The notes beneath the pieces were generated by a model. It worked only from the letters and a program-made list of their open reading frames with translations. It did no database searches and had not been told where the DNA came from. Below are positions 8,381 to 17,289 of a DNA stretch of 60,422 nucleotides, piece by piece (the stretch's first letter is position 1; each line of letters opens with the position of its first letter). Made by a program: the position numbers and the translations under genes. Location of the stretch: positions 1 through 60,422 of the forward strand of contig CAUUJV010000010.1 of the NCBI GenBank assembly GCA_963545565.1. The letters run 5' to 3'. This stretch comes from CAUUJV01 sp963545565. GTDB lineage: Bacteria > Actinomycetota > Actinomycetes > Actinomycetales > Bifidobacteriaceae.

Positions 8381-9271
8381 ATGACTGCACTACAGCGAAA
8401 TATTGGCCCATATACAACTACAGCAATCGGCTTAGGAGGAATGGGACTTTCTATTGAGAATCATCCGAGTCATGAGGATTCTATTCAGATCATTCATGAT
8501 GCTCTTAATGCTGGATGCCGTCATATTGATACAGCATGGGCATATTACGAATCGGGTGGGGAGGAGCAGACTAACGAAAAGTTGATTCGCGAGGCGCTCG
8601 ATACCTGGGATGGTCCGCGTGAAGAAGTTTTTGTAGCCACAAAGGCTGGCCATTTTAGAAACTTTACTGATGGACGCCCAACATGGGATGTTAATGGAGC
8701 TCCAGAGGCGTTGATTTCCTACGGTAAGCAGTCAGCATTAGCTCTTGGAGTTGAACAGATTGATTTGCTGTATTTTCATCGTCCAGATCCAAAAGTTGCA
8801 TACAACGAATCTATTGAGGGCATGAAAGCGCTTTATGATCAAGGTGTAGCAAAGAAAATTGGTATTTCTAATGCCAGTATTGAACAAATTGATATAGCTC
8901 GTGAAATTCTGGGAGATGCGCTTATTGCTGTGCAAAATCAGTTCTCTCCGATTCACACAGAAACATTTGATACGCTGAAATATGCTGAAAAACTTGGTCT
9001 TGCGTTCGTGTGTTGGAGCCCATTGGGCGGATTCCGCCATCCATATGATGAATCTAAATTTGATATATTCCGCGAGGTTGCATCAGCCCATGGTGTGAGT
9101 TATCAGCAGGTGACTTTGGCATGGGAGTTGGCTCAAGGCAACCATATGTTTGTTCTTCCGGGTGCTCACCGCAGTCAGACAATACTTGACTCTCTTGAGG
9201 CAGATCAGCTTGAACTTACAGAAGCAGAGATGAATGCGTTAAACGAAGCAATTGTTAAGGATGTTGCATGA
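8381..9271 (+). CDS. Aldo/keto reductase
   Basis: NAD(P)H-dependent reductase of carbonyl compounds with a TIM-barrel fold. Catalytic-tetrad positions are visible: Asp50 and Tyr55 in DTAWAY, the Lys in VFVATKAG (about 84) and the His in LLYFHRPDP (about 132). The cofactor-binding segments GISNASIEQI, CWSPLGGF and LPGAHRSQTI also fit. Length 296 is typical. GAGGG precedes the ATG. The substrate cannot be told. Its TGA overlaps the ATG of the next gene by four bases, indicating translational coupling. Confidence 0.92.
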   Translation: MTALQRNIGPYTTTAIGLGGMGLSIENHPSHEDSIQIIHDALNAGCRHIDTAWAYYESGGEEQTNEKLIREALDTWDGPREEVFVATKAGHFRNFTDGRPTWDVNGAPEALISYGKQSALALGVEQIDLLYFHRPDPKVAYNESIEGMKALYDQGVAKKIGISNASIEQIDIAREILGDALIAVQNQFSPIHTETFDTLKYAEKLGLAFVCWSPLGGFRHPYDESKFDIFREVASAHGVSYQQVTLAWELAQGNHMFVLPGAHRSQTILDSLEADQLELTEAEMNALNEAIVKDVA

Positions 9272-10362
9272 GCAGCGAAAATACCTCGAACAGTGATGTG
9301 AACAGCAGTACGAACGACGGCACGAACGGTGCATTAGATGCCGCAATTAATCAGCTCAATAATATTCCAGGATTTGAAGGCGCGACTCTTACCGTTGCCA
9401 AGATTCCTGCGATTATTCCTATTAAACTCGCTGATAACATCACTGTGCATTACACCACTCGCTTAGGTGGGCATTCGCGAGGTGCCTTCGGTAACTGCAA
9501 TCTCTCAACACATGTAGGAGATAATCCAGAGCACGTTGCGGCAAATCGTTATGCAGTGGATTCCGTCATCGAAAATCGTGTGCATGTTGCGACGCAGAAG
9601 CATACGGGTCTGGCGATTAATACCGATTCTGCTTTGGAAAAATTCCGCTCAGATGCTGTAAAACAGGCTGTTCAGGCAGACATGGAAGATAACGAACTTG
9701 CTGAAGAGTATGCCACAGACGTGATGCTTGACGCTCTCTACGCTATTGAAGCTGATGGGCAAGTGACAGCGGAAGTAAACCGTCCAATTGGCGTATTTGC
9801 GGCTGATTGCTTGCCGGTTCTGCTGGCTGATCCAAGCTCTGGAATCATAGGCGCTGCTCATTGTGGGCGTCGCGGATTGATGGAGGGAATTATAGTCTCC
9901 ACCGTCGAGCGCATGATTGAAGCTGGAGCGCATCGCGAATCTATTGTTGCAACTCTTGGCCCCCGTATTTGCGGCGATTGCTATGAAGTTGGAGAAGAAA
10001 TTGCAACAGAATTTGATGAAAAATTCCCTGGAACCCGCACGATAACACGTTTTGGCGATCCAGGCATCGATATTGCTGCAGCAGCATTGCAATCACTTGA
10101 TTCTGCCGGGATTTTGCGTTCTCACATAGTTGATTCTCTCCCTCGCGTGCAATCTGCAACATATTATCTAGAACCTGATGAAGAATTTGCACAACTCTGC
10201 GCTAATGACGGGGAAGAGGGCACGGTCACTGAACGCTTGGACGCGATGAAAAACGCTATGTGCACCGTGGAAAATCCTCTATGGTTTTCTCATCGTCGTG
10301 CTGCTCTTGCTCACAGCAATGGTGAAGGTCGATTTTTGGCTTTAATAGCGCGCAGGGCATAA
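9268..10362 (+). CDS. pgeF: Laccase-domain protein of the YfiH/PgeF family
   Basis: Members act as zinc-dependent purine nucleoside phosphorylases/adenosine deaminases and as peptidoglycan editing factors. The metal-ligand motifs are present: QKHTG (about 112), AADCLPVLLADP (about 175) and AAHCGRRGL (about 195). GPRICGDCYEVGEEI (about 232) and the C-terminal HRRAALAHSNGEGR segment complete the family pattern. At 364 residues it is longer than the usual 240-270 because of an N-terminal Ser/Asn-rich extension and an acidic insert at about 125-160. It overlaps the aldo/keto reductase stop by four bases and is followed two bases later by pcp. The physiological substrate is not deducible. Confidence 0.88.
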   Translation: MSSENTSNSDVNSSTNDGTNGALDAAINQLNNIPGFEGATLTVAKIPAIIPIKLADNITVHYTTRLGGHSRGAFGNCNLSTHVGDNPEHVAANRYAVDSVIENRVHVATQKHTGLAINTDSALEKFRSDAVKQAVQADMEDNELAEEYATDVMLDALYAIEADGQVTAEVNRPIGVFAADCLPVLLADPSSGIIGAAHCGRRGLMEGIIVSTVERMIEAGAHRESIVATLGPRICGDCYEVGEEIATEFDEKFPGTRTITRFGDPGIDIAAAALQSLDSAGILRSHIVDSLPRVQSATYYLEPDEEFAQLCANDGEEGTVTERLDAMKNAMCTVENPLWFSHRRAALAHSNGEGRFLALIARRA

Positions 10363-10363
10363 C

Positions 10364-11035
10364 ATGGAGAGCATGGAACAAATTCGAGTTGTGGTGTCAG
10401 GCTTTGAACACTACGAGGGAATCGATGTGAATCCTTCTCGCGAAGTGGCTTTAGCTCTAGAACGTGATGGTGTTGTTGCTGCAGCTGATAGAGCCAACAT
10501 CGATGTCACAGCCGCGATTATTCCCATGAGCTTTCAAAATGGTTGGCCAAAATTACGTGAAACCCTTGAGAGAGTTCAACCACATATCGTTATTGCAACG
10601 GGATTAAAAACTCAGCTACGAGGTATTTCTTTGGAACGGTGTGCGAATAATTTTATTGATGCACCGCGCCCAGATGCTGACAATATGCAGCCACGTAAAG
10701 AGCCAATTATTAAAGGTGCTCCTGAAGCATTTTGGACCGAGCTACCTTTGCATTCTATTTTGGCATCTTTTGCGCATGATGATATTCCTGCTCAACTCAG
10801 CTCTGATGCAGGAACCTTCGTATGCAATTCACTTTTCTATAATATTTTGTATTGGAGTGATCATCATCCGGGAATAGTAGGTGGATTTGTGAGTTTCCCA
10901 CAGGTTAATGACGATCACAGTGCAGGACGGCGTGGCATGTCGCTAGACAAAATGATTACCGCGTCTCGTGATGTTGTTACTACCACAGCTGTCTACTACA
11001 GGAAGCCATTAGCTGCGAATGTTCTCAGTATTTAG
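10364..11035 (+). CDS. pcp: Pyrrolidone-carboxylate peptidase-like protein (C15)
   Basis: C15 peptidases remove N-terminal pyroglutamate from peptides in the cytoplasm. The fold is recognisable from VVSGFEHYEGIDVNPS (start), the ISLERCANN segment carrying the catalytic Glu, and GTFVCNSLFYNILYW carrying the catalytic Cys. The catalytic His, normally in a GFIHVP-like stretch, appears replaced: the aligned segment reads GGFVSFP. Several other His residues are close by (SDHHPG and DDHS). Length 223 is normal. The ATG at 10364 follows the previous stop by one base; the ATG at 10373 is an alternative. Last gene of a three-gene run. It could be inactive or have an altered triad. Confidence 0.85.
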   Translation: MESMEQIRVVVSGFEHYEGIDVNPSREVALALERDGVVAAADRANIDVTAAIIPMSFQNGWPKLRETLERVQPHIVIATGLKTQLRGISLERCANNFIDAPRPDADNMQPRKEPIIKGAPEAFWTELPLHSILASFAHDDIPAQLSSDAGTFVCNSLFYNILYWSDHHPGIVGGFVSFPQVNDDHSAGRRGMSLDKMITASRDVVTTTAVYYRKPLAANVLSI

Positions 11036-11105
11036 ACCAGCATTTAGACCAGTATTTAGACTGATATTTGACCGTATTTTTAGTTCTATCTTCAGTCGTA
11101 TTTAA
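11029..11105 (+). repeat. Degenerate AGTATTTAGACC repeats after pcp
   Basis: Three to five decaying copies of a 13-base unit (CAGTATTTAGACC, CAGCATTTAGACC, CAGTATTTAGACT, then weaker ones) begin at the pcp stop codon itself. They look like slipped-strand expansion; no palindromic structure is evident. Confidence 0.55.
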
Positions 11106-11207
11106 TGTGTGTTGAATATGTCAAAGCACAGGCAAGAATCTATCTTCTGCCCCCTCGAAGAGTCTAAAGTTAAAACGGTATGCACTGAATAATTGAGTGG
11201 AGTCAAA

Positions 11208-12584
11208 ATGGTGGATAGTTTTCCTTTAGTTCTTCGTGGCTACGACAAGGAAAAGGTTGATGAGGCTTTTATAAGAGCACAAGATGCAACGAATCGTCTT
11301 CGCGAGCAAATCAAGGCTTATGATGCGCGAATCCTTGAACTTGAGGCTCAGTTGCAGGAAGAAAAGGAAAAAAATAGTGGCAAGCAGAATAATTCATTCT
11401 CAGCACTAGGGGCAAATGCTCAGCAGCTTCTTTCTTCTGCAGAACAGACGAGTCGTGAACTTTTAGAGCGCGCAAAAGAAGATGCTCAAACCATTCGTAC
11501 TAATGCTCAGAACGAAGCTCAAACAGTCGTTAATAACGCAAATATTGATGCAGAACGTACTCGTAGTGAAGCACGTAATCAGGCTGACACGATTCTTCGC
11601 CAAGCACAAGATGAAGCTCAAAGCATGCTCACACAAGCACAGCAGTCCAGTAATCAGCTGACGGATACCACCAAACGTCAGAACACAGATCGTTTAAGGG
11701 CTTTGGAGCTTGAACTCACTAATCAGCGCGAAGAGCATGTGAAACGCTTGGCAGCAGAAAAGTCTGCACAAGATCGTGATGTGGCACAGCTTCGAGCTAA
11801 GGCATCTCAAGAAATTGCTGATGCTCGTAAGGCTGCTGACGATGAAATCGTAACCAAAAAGGGTGAAGCGAACAATCAGATTCAGCAGGCTCTTGATGCA
11901 GCTAATAAAAAGGTTGTAGATATTCGCGAGCAGGTAAGCAAAATGCTCTCTGATGCGAAGCGCCAAGCTGATGAAATTACCGATACTGCCCGTGCGCAGG
12001 CTCAGCAAATCAAGGATGCTTCTGACGTGGAACATGCCAGCGCCATGTCTCAGGTAGCTCAGGAAGCCGAAGCTGCTCGTAATGAGATTTCTGCTCAGCA
12101 GGAAGAAGCCACTGCCAAGGTGAATGAGCTTCTCGAAGGCTTAAAGAATCGGCGTGAAGAGGTAGAGCGAGAATCTAACGAGATTCTTGCACAGGCTCAA
12201 AAGACTCGTGATGAGGCAGACGCTTATGCCACCACTAAGCGCGAGAACACTGACATTGAAAGCACTAAGCTTTTGCAAGATGCTCAGGAACGTGCAGAAA
12301 AGCTTGTTCAAGATCGTCGCGATGCAGCACAGAGTGAGATTGATGGCTTGCAAGAGCGCATCGTTTCGCTGCAAGAGCGCGAATCTGCCATCACTTCACG
12401 AGTTGACGAATTGCGCTCTATATTCAGTCATGCATTTGGCAGCATTGGCGCAACATTGAATGATGGCGATAATGGTAGCGATAGCAATAACAGCGTTGAT
12501 ACTTCTGGTGAGCAGTCTCAGCCTGATAATGCAGGTGTTAATGCTACCGAGCAGAATGAATCTGACGAAAACGCCGAAGCATAA
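11208..12584 (+). CDS. DivIVA-like coiled-coil protein
   Basis: The N-terminus (MVDSFPLVLRGYDKEKVDEAF) matches the DivIVA/Wag31-type membrane-targeting motif in which a hydrophobic/basic loop is followed by GYD..KVD. The rest, about residues 35-400, is a continuous Ala/Glu/Gln/Arg coiled coil with multiple 11-residue-type repeats (QAQDEAQSML and similar), and the last 60 residues are Asn/Ser/Asp/Glu-rich and probably disordered. In actinobacteria such proteins organise polar growth or septum placement. At 458 residues it is longer than Wag31 (about 260), so it may be a second, paralogous cytoskeletal protein. The ATG at 11208 has GGAG five bases upstream; a TTG at 11193 is less likely. Stands alone. 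Confidence 0.82.
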   Translation: MVDSFPLVLRGYDKEKVDEAFIRAQDATNRLREQIKAYDARILELEAQLQEEKEKNSGKQNNSFSALGANAQQLLSSAEQTSRELLERAKEDAQTIRTNAQNEAQTVVNNANIDAERTRSEARNQADTILRQAQDEAQSMLTQAQQSSNQLTDTTKRQNTDRLRALELELTNQREEHVKRLAAEKSAQDRDVAQLRAKASQEIADARKAADDEIVTKKGEANNQIQQALDAANKKVVDIREQVSKMLSDAKRQADEITDTARAQAQQIKDASDVEHASAMSQVAQEAEAARNEISAQQEEATAKVNELLEGLKNRREEVERESNEILAQAQKTRDEADAYATTKRENTDIESTKLLQDAQERAEKLVQDRRDAAQSEIDGLQERIVSLQERESAITSRVDELRSIFSHAFGSIGATLNDGDNGSDSNNSVDTSGEQSQPDNAGVNATEQNESDENAEA

Positions 12585-12689
12585 GAATAGGTAGTTTTCT
12601 TTAGCTCCGCATGTTAAGTTAGCTGAGACTAGCAGCGATACCGTTGCTTAATTCTTGATTACAGTGAATTGAATGTGAAAGAAGGATTT

Positions 12690-14015
12690 ATGTCTGCACC
12701 ACTCAGTGCTGAAAAACTTGAAAACTTGCGCTCTGCATTTGATGCTCGTGAGGCAAATCGCATTGCTATGAACGCCGTTACGGGCGTTGGCATCAATGAA
12801 GCAGCAAAGAATTTCGATCGTGCTCGCTGGCTGCAGCGCCGATTCTCTGCAATCGTAGACAACGGCAATGCCACAAACCAAAAGCGCTCTGGTCGTTGCT
12901 GGTTATTAAGCTCTTTGAATGTGGCTCGTTTTGTTGCAAAGAAAAACCTGGGCCTCAAGGAATTTGAGTTTTCTCAATCTTATGCAATGTATTTCGATAA
13001 GCTTGAACGCGCAAACTATTTCATGGAAGATATGAAGGCGCTCGTGGCTGCTGGGGAACCTAGCGATTCTCGCCTTGTGCAGTTCTTGCTCTCTGACTTG
13101 ATGGGTGATGGCGGTCAGTGGACCATGGCCATGAACATCTACAACAAGTATGGTGCTGTTCCTAAGGATTTCTTCCCGGAAACTGCATCCAGTGAGAATA
13201 CTGGCGAAATGAATACTCAGCTGCGTTCAATGCTCCGTCAGGCAGTTGCTCATATGTATGCAGGTCCAAGCAAGGCAGATGAGATTGCCGCTGAAGCTGT
13301 TGAGGCAGCACACCGCATTTTGACTATTCACTTGGGAACTCCTCCAACCGAGTTTGATTGGGAATGGACTGATTCTGATAACAACTTCCATCGTGATGGC
13401 GTGATGACTCCAGTTGAGTTCTGGAAGAAGTACGTTGACGCTGGTTTAGAAGACTATGTATGCCTCGTTGATGATCCTCGTCAAGAACATCCAAAGGGCA
13501 CAATGATTGAAATTGAGCACTTAGGCAATGTTGTTGGCGGCACCAAGACTGCTTATCTCAATGTTGATTCTCAGTTCATGAAGGACTGTACTCATAAAAT
13601 TCTTGAAGAGCAGGGCATTCCGGTGTGGTTTGGTGCGGATTGCCATCCGATGATGGATCGTAAGGAGGGTGCTTGGGCAACAGACTTGTTCGAGTACGGC
13701 CGTGTGTACAATGTTGATTTCAATCTTAATAAGGAAGATCGCGTCCGCTTTGCTGATTCTGCAATGAATCACGCAATGGCATTCGCAGGTGTTGACGTTG
13801 ATGATGAAGGTAACACTCGCCGTTGGCGTGTAGAGAACTCTTGGAGTGCAGACATTGCAGACAAGGGCTATTTCACCATGGATGATCCTTGGTACAGCGA
13901 ATTCGTTTACGAAGTAGCAGTTCCTAAGTCAATGCTTCCTGCCGAGTATCAAGCAGCACTTGAGCAGGAAACAATCAAACTTCCTGCATGGGATCCAATG
14001 GGGGCACTTGCTTAA
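12690..14015 (+). CDS. pepC: Aminopeptidase C, bleomycin hydrolase family (C1B)
   Basis: Cytoplasmic papain-like aminopeptidase that trims peptides to amino acids. The triad is visible: Cys70 in RSGRCWLLSSLN, His361 in MNHAMAFAGVD and Asn383 in VENSWS. GAKNFD-like and QSYAMYFDKLERANYF stretches are typical of the family, which forms barrel-shaped hexamers. Length 441 is normal. The ATG at 12690 was chosen for the AAGAAGGA site; the TTG at 12669 is less likely. Monocistronic, followed by a terminator. Confidence 0.94.
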   Translation: MSAPLSAEKLENLRSAFDAREANRIAMNAVTGVGINEAAKNFDRARWLQRRFSAIVDNGNATNQKRSGRCWLLSSLNVARFVAKKNLGLKEFEFSQSYAMYFDKLERANYFMEDMKALVAAGEPSDSRLVQFLLSDLMGDGGQWTMAMNIYNKYGAVPKDFFPETASSENTGEMNTQLRSMLRQAVAHMYAGPSKADEIAAEAVEAAHRILTIHLGTPPTEFDWEWTDSDNNFHRDGVMTPVEFWKKYVDAGLEDYVCLVDDPRQEHPKGTMIEIEHLGNVVGGTKTAYLNVDSQFMKDCTHKILEEQGIPVWFGADCHPMMDRKEGAWATDLFEYGRVYNVDFNLNKEDRVRFADSAMNHAMAFAGVDVDDEGNTRRWRVENSWSADIADKGYFTMDDPWYSEFVYEVAVPKSMLPAEYQAALEQETIKLPAWDPMGALA

Positions 14016-14072
14016 ACAGGTTCTGTTCTAGGTGTTCTACGTCCGCTAGCTGGAAATAAAGCAGATTAGAAG

Positions 14073-14108
14073 ATGCCTCTCACGGTAAAGTGGGAGGCAT
14101 TGTTATTT
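14073..14108 (+). terminator. Terminator after pepC
   Basis: Stem ATGCCTCTCAC / GTGGGAGGCAT (one G-T wobble) followed by TGTTATTT. It separates pepC from the DAHP synthase pair, whose ATG is only 24 bases beyond. Confidence 0.8.
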
Positions 14109-14123
14109 ACGTGAGGATAAGAA

Positions 14124-15260
14124 ATGGCAATTATGCGTGGACCTGGTGCTGGTGAGGACTCAAGCATGCGTTTAGGAGAAAAAGCGGTTCTTCCGGAAAC
14201 TGTTGACGTCAACATAGTGCAGCTTGACCCTATTCCAGCTCCTCGCGAATTTATTTATGAGCTTCCTTTAACGGATGACCTTATCCGCTTGGTGCAGAAG
14301 TCTCGTCAAGAAATCCGTGACGTCTTGCACGGTCGTGATGACCGTCTTATGGTGATTGTGGGGCCGTGCTCAATTCATGATCCTAAGGCTGCTATGGATT
14401 ATGCTTCACGGTTGGCTACGGTCAAAGAAAAAGTCAAAAGTAATCTGCTCATCGTTATGCGTGTGTATTTTGAGAAGCCTCGTACCACGATTGGGTGGAA
14501 GGGTTTGATCAATGACCCCGACATTGATGGCTCATTCGATATTCGTCGTGGTATGTTCTTAGCTCGTAAAATCCTTGTTGACGTCGCTAAAAAGGGTCTT
14601 CCAGCGGCTACTGAATTCCTTGATCCGATTACGCCTCAGTATATTTCTGATACGGTAAGTTGGGGTGCGATTGGTGCTCGTAATACGGAAAGCCAGGTGC
14701 ATCGTCAGTTAGCTTCAGGCTTATCTATGCCAGTGGGATTCAAGAATTCTACGGATGGCAATGTGCATGTGGCTGCAGACTCATGTTTTACGGCAGAAAA
14801 TGAGCATCATTTCCTTTCTATTAATGTTGATGGAAACGTAATTTCTGCTCAAACTAAGGGAAATCCTGACTGCCATGTGATTTTGCGAGGATCATCTTCA
14901 GGCCCAAACTACAGCGAAGAGTGCGTTGAAGAAGCGCTGAATTATTTGCAATCTTCTAAGGCTGGAGACGCCGCCCAGCGAGGTGTTGTAATCGATGCTG
15001 CACATGGTAACTGTGGCAAGAATGTTGTGCGCGAAGCACAGGTAGTCGAGGAGTTGGCTCAGCGTATTGCTCAGGGTGAAGATGGTATTTCTGGGATTAT
15101 GATGGAGAGTTTTATTGAGAGTGGTAATCAGAGTCCTGCGCCGTTGAAAGATTTGGTTTACGGCAAATCTATTACGGATCCATGCATCTCGTGGGAACGC
15201 ACAGAGGAGCTGCTTATGACTTTATCGCAAGCAGTTGAGACTCGTCGTACACTTAACTGA
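14124..15260 (+). CDS. aroF: DAHP synthase, class I (first copy)
   Basis: Condenses phosphoenolpyruvate and erythrose 4-phosphate, the first step of the shikimate pathway. Metal- and substrate-binding motifs are clear: VGPCSIHDP (about residue 75), RVYFEKPRTTIGWKG (about 112), GARNTESQ and HRQLASGLSMPVGFKN (about 185-210), and DAAHGN (about 291). Length 378 fits the AroF/G/H class. GAGGATAAG precedes the ATG. The next gene, a paralog, begins one base after this stop. Stretches of DNA are identical to that paralog (see the repeats at 14457 and 15042). Which aromatic amino acid inhibits each copy cannot be read from the sequence. Confidence 0.95.
   Translation: MAIMRGPGAGEDSSMRLGEKAVLPETVDVNIVQLDPIPAPREFIYELPLTDDLIRLVQKSRQEIRDVLHGRDDRLMVIVGPCSIHDPKAAMDYASRLATVKEKVKSNLLIVMRVYFEKPRTTIGWKGLINDPDIDGSFDIRRGMFLARKILVDVAKKGLPAATEFLDPITPQYISDTVSWGAIGARNTESQVHRQLASGLSMPVGFKNSTDGNVHVAADSCFTAENEHHFLSINVDGNVISAQTKGNPDCHVILRGSSSGPNYSEECVEEALNYLQSSKAGDAAQRGVVIDAAHGNCGKNVVREAQVVEELAQRIAQGEDGISGIMMESFIESGNQSPAPLKDLVYGKSITDPCISWERTEELLMTLSQAVETRRTLN
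14457..14527 (+). repeat. 71-bp block identical in both DAHP synthase genes
   Basis: This segment is identical to 15628-15698 in the second gene. It encodes the MRVYFEKPRTTIGWKG region. Flanking codons diverge at once on both sides, including synonymous positions. Confidence 0.9.
15042..15148 (+). repeat. 107-bp block identical in both DAHP synthase genes
   Basis: This segment is identical to 16216-16322 in the second gene and continues with about 30 more bases differing at only two positions. The protein it encodes is conserved, but the lack of any synonymous change is striking against the diverged flanks. Confidence 0.9.
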
Positions 15261-15261
15261 T

Positions 15262-16434
15262 ATGACAACCCCCGAAACAGATACAGTTCGCCAAGCGATT
15301 CGCAATGGCGAGAACCCGCTCGCAATGCCCCAAGTGACGCGTTGGGAAGATGAGGTTGGCCTTGAACGCATTGTGAACCGCCGCGTGCTCGAGCTTGACC
15401 CGCTCCCCACTCCTGCACGAGTGCTGCTTGACTATCCTTTGAGTAAGGAAAATCGCGATTTAGTTGTGCACTCTCGTGACGAAGTGCGCGCATGCCTCTA
15501 CGGCGAAGATGATCGTCTTATGGTGATTGTGGGGCCATGTTCAGTGCATGATCCCAAGGCTGCACTCGATTACGCCCAGCGTTTGGCTGTAGTGCGAGAG
15601 GAACTTAAAGACGAGCTTCTTATTGTGATGCGTGTGTATTTTGAGAAGCCTCGTACCACGATTGGGTGGAAGGGTTTGATCAATGACCCCGACATTGACG
15701 GAACTCACGATATTAATAAGGGATTGCTTCTCGCGCGCCGCACACTACTTGACGTTTTAAGCGTTGGCGTTCCAGCGGCTACTGAATTCCTTGAGCCTAC
15801 GTCACCTCAGTATATTTCTGATACGGTGAGTTGGGGTGCGATTGGTGCTCGTAATACGGAGAGTCAGGTGCATCGTCAGTTAGCTTCAGGCCTATCTATG
15901 CCAATCGGTTTCAAAAATGCAACAGACGGGAGTATTAAAGCAGCTTCCGATGGGTGTATTACTGCTTCACAACCACATACGTTCTTTGGTATCGATCATC
16001 GCGGGCGAGCTGCAGCTGTTGAAACTCTTGGAAATCCTGATTGCCATGTGGTGTTGCGCGGCTCATCATCAGGGCCTAATTATGATGCTCACAGCGTTGC
16101 TGATGCTCTCACATATATTCGCTCCACAATGAGCGCAGATGCAGCAGCTGCACGAGGACTAGTTATTGATGCTTCCCATGGAAATTCAGGCAAAGATGAG
16201 ACGCGCCAAATACGAGTAGTCGAGGAGTTGGCTCAGCGTATTGCTCAGGGTGAAGATGGTATTTCTGGGATTATGATGGAGAGTTTTATTGAGAGTGGTA
16301 ATCAGAGTCCTGCGCCGTTGAAGGATTTGGTTTATGGCAAATCTATTACGGATAAATGCATCTCGTGGGATGACACAAATCAGCTTCTCCATGAACTCGC
16401 GCAGGCAGTACGCGCTAAGCGTTCGCTTGCGTAA
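15262..16434 (+). CDS. aroG: DAHP synthase, class I (second copy)
   Basis: Second isozyme of the shikimate entry reaction, with VGPCSVHDP, MRVYFEKPRTTIGWKG, HRQLASGLSMPIGFKN and DASHGN motifs. The ATG at 15262 is one base beyond the stop of the first copy and has no evident ribosome binding site, so translation is probably coupled; a start at 15235 inside the first gene is possible but less likely. Length 390 is slightly greater than the first copy, mostly in a distinct N-terminal region that in this family governs feedback control. Two tandem isozymes suggest separate inhibition by different aromatic amino acids; that is inference. Confidence 0.94.
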   Translation: MTTPETDTVRQAIRNGENPLAMPQVTRWEDEVGLERIVNRRVLELDPLPTPARVLLDYPLSKENRDLVVHSRDEVRACLYGEDDRLMVIVGPCSVHDPKAALDYAQRLAVVREELKDELLIVMRVYFEKPRTTIGWKGLINDPDIDGTHDINKGLLLARRTLLDVLSVGVPAATEFLEPTSPQYISDTVSWGAIGARNTESQVHRQLASGLSMPIGFKNATDGSIKAASDGCITASQPHTFFGIDHRGRAAAVETLGNPDCHVVLRGSSSGPNYDAHSVADALTYIRSTMSADAAAARGLVIDASHGNSGKDETRQIRVVEELAQRIAQGEDGISGIMMESFIESGNQSPAPLKDLVYGKSITDKCISWDDTNQLLHELAQAVRAKRSLA

Positions 16435-16502
16435 GAACGTCGTTAAAAACATTGTTAGAACATTGCTCACACGGATAAAAGCGCTTATATAAAGGGAAAA
16501 TT

Positions 16503-17237
16503 ATGACATCACAGACTGATTCGCAAGATATTTCGCATAAAACACAACAAACCATTGCCGTCATTGGTGCAATGCCAGAAGAAGCAGCGCTCATTGTAAA
16601 CAATCTTGATAATTCTCAAGAAATTCAAAGAGCAGGCTTAGTGGTTTCTACTGGTTCACTATCCGCTGGATCACTGTCAGACATTCGCGTGGTCGTTACT
16701 GTTGCAGGCATGGGAACAGTGAATGCGGCATCTACTACGCAATATTTGATTGATAACTATGAGCCCGAAGCGGTTATTTTCTCTGGGATTGCAGGAAACT
16801 TAACTCCTGAGCTACATATTAACGACGTGGTACTAGGAAAAACTTTGCGCTATTGGGATACGGATATGCGCATGGTTGCTCAGTCTGAGCCCTTCTTAGA
16901 AGAATTCACAGGTGATTCGCATCTACTTGAAGTCGCAGATGATGTCCTTTCTTCAATGGGAGTAAAACATCTCTCTGGTGTTATTGCCACCGGGAATCTC
17001 TTTGTTGAAGGTGATGAGATGACTTCACAAATCAAAGCCAAAACGAACGCGAACGCAGTGGAGATGGAGGGAGCTGCCGTAGCACAGGTGTGCGCTCGCA
17101 ATAATGTGCCGCAGCTCGTAATTCGTGCTTTAAGCGATAATGCTGACACAGAATATGAGACTTTCCGCGAATTTGATATTAGCGAATATGCCGATACTGC
17201 TGCGAAGATAGTGCTTAATATTCTTGCTAAACTGTAG
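16503..17237 (+). CDS. mtnN: MTA/SAH nucleosidase
   Basis: Hydrolyses 5'-methylthioadenosine and S-adenosylhomocysteine to adenine plus the ribosyl compound, in methionine salvage and AI-2 precursor formation. IGAMPEEAAL at the start carries the catalytic Glu, AVEMEGAAVAQVC (about residue 180) binds the ribose, and SDNADTEYETF (about 208) carries the catalytic Asp. Length 244 is slightly above the usual 230. AAAGGGAAAATT precedes the ATG. Single gene downstream of the DAHP pair, separated by 68 bases. Confidence 0.93.
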   Translation: MTSQTDSQDISHKTQQTIAVIGAMPEEAALIVNNLDNSQEIQRAGLVVSTGSLSAGSLSDIRVVVTVAGMGTVNAASTTQYLIDNYEPEAVIFSGIAGNLTPELHINDVVLGKTLRYWDTDMRMVAQSEPFLEEFTGDSHLLEVADDVLSSMGVKHLSGVIATGNLFVEGDEMTSQIKAKTNANAVEMEGAAVAQVCARNNVPQLVIRALSDNADTEYETFREFDISEYADTAAKIVLNILAKL

Positions 17238-17289
17238 AGTTCTCTGGGTTTTGCGGTGAGCAGACACGGTGATTATGCAAAATCCATGC

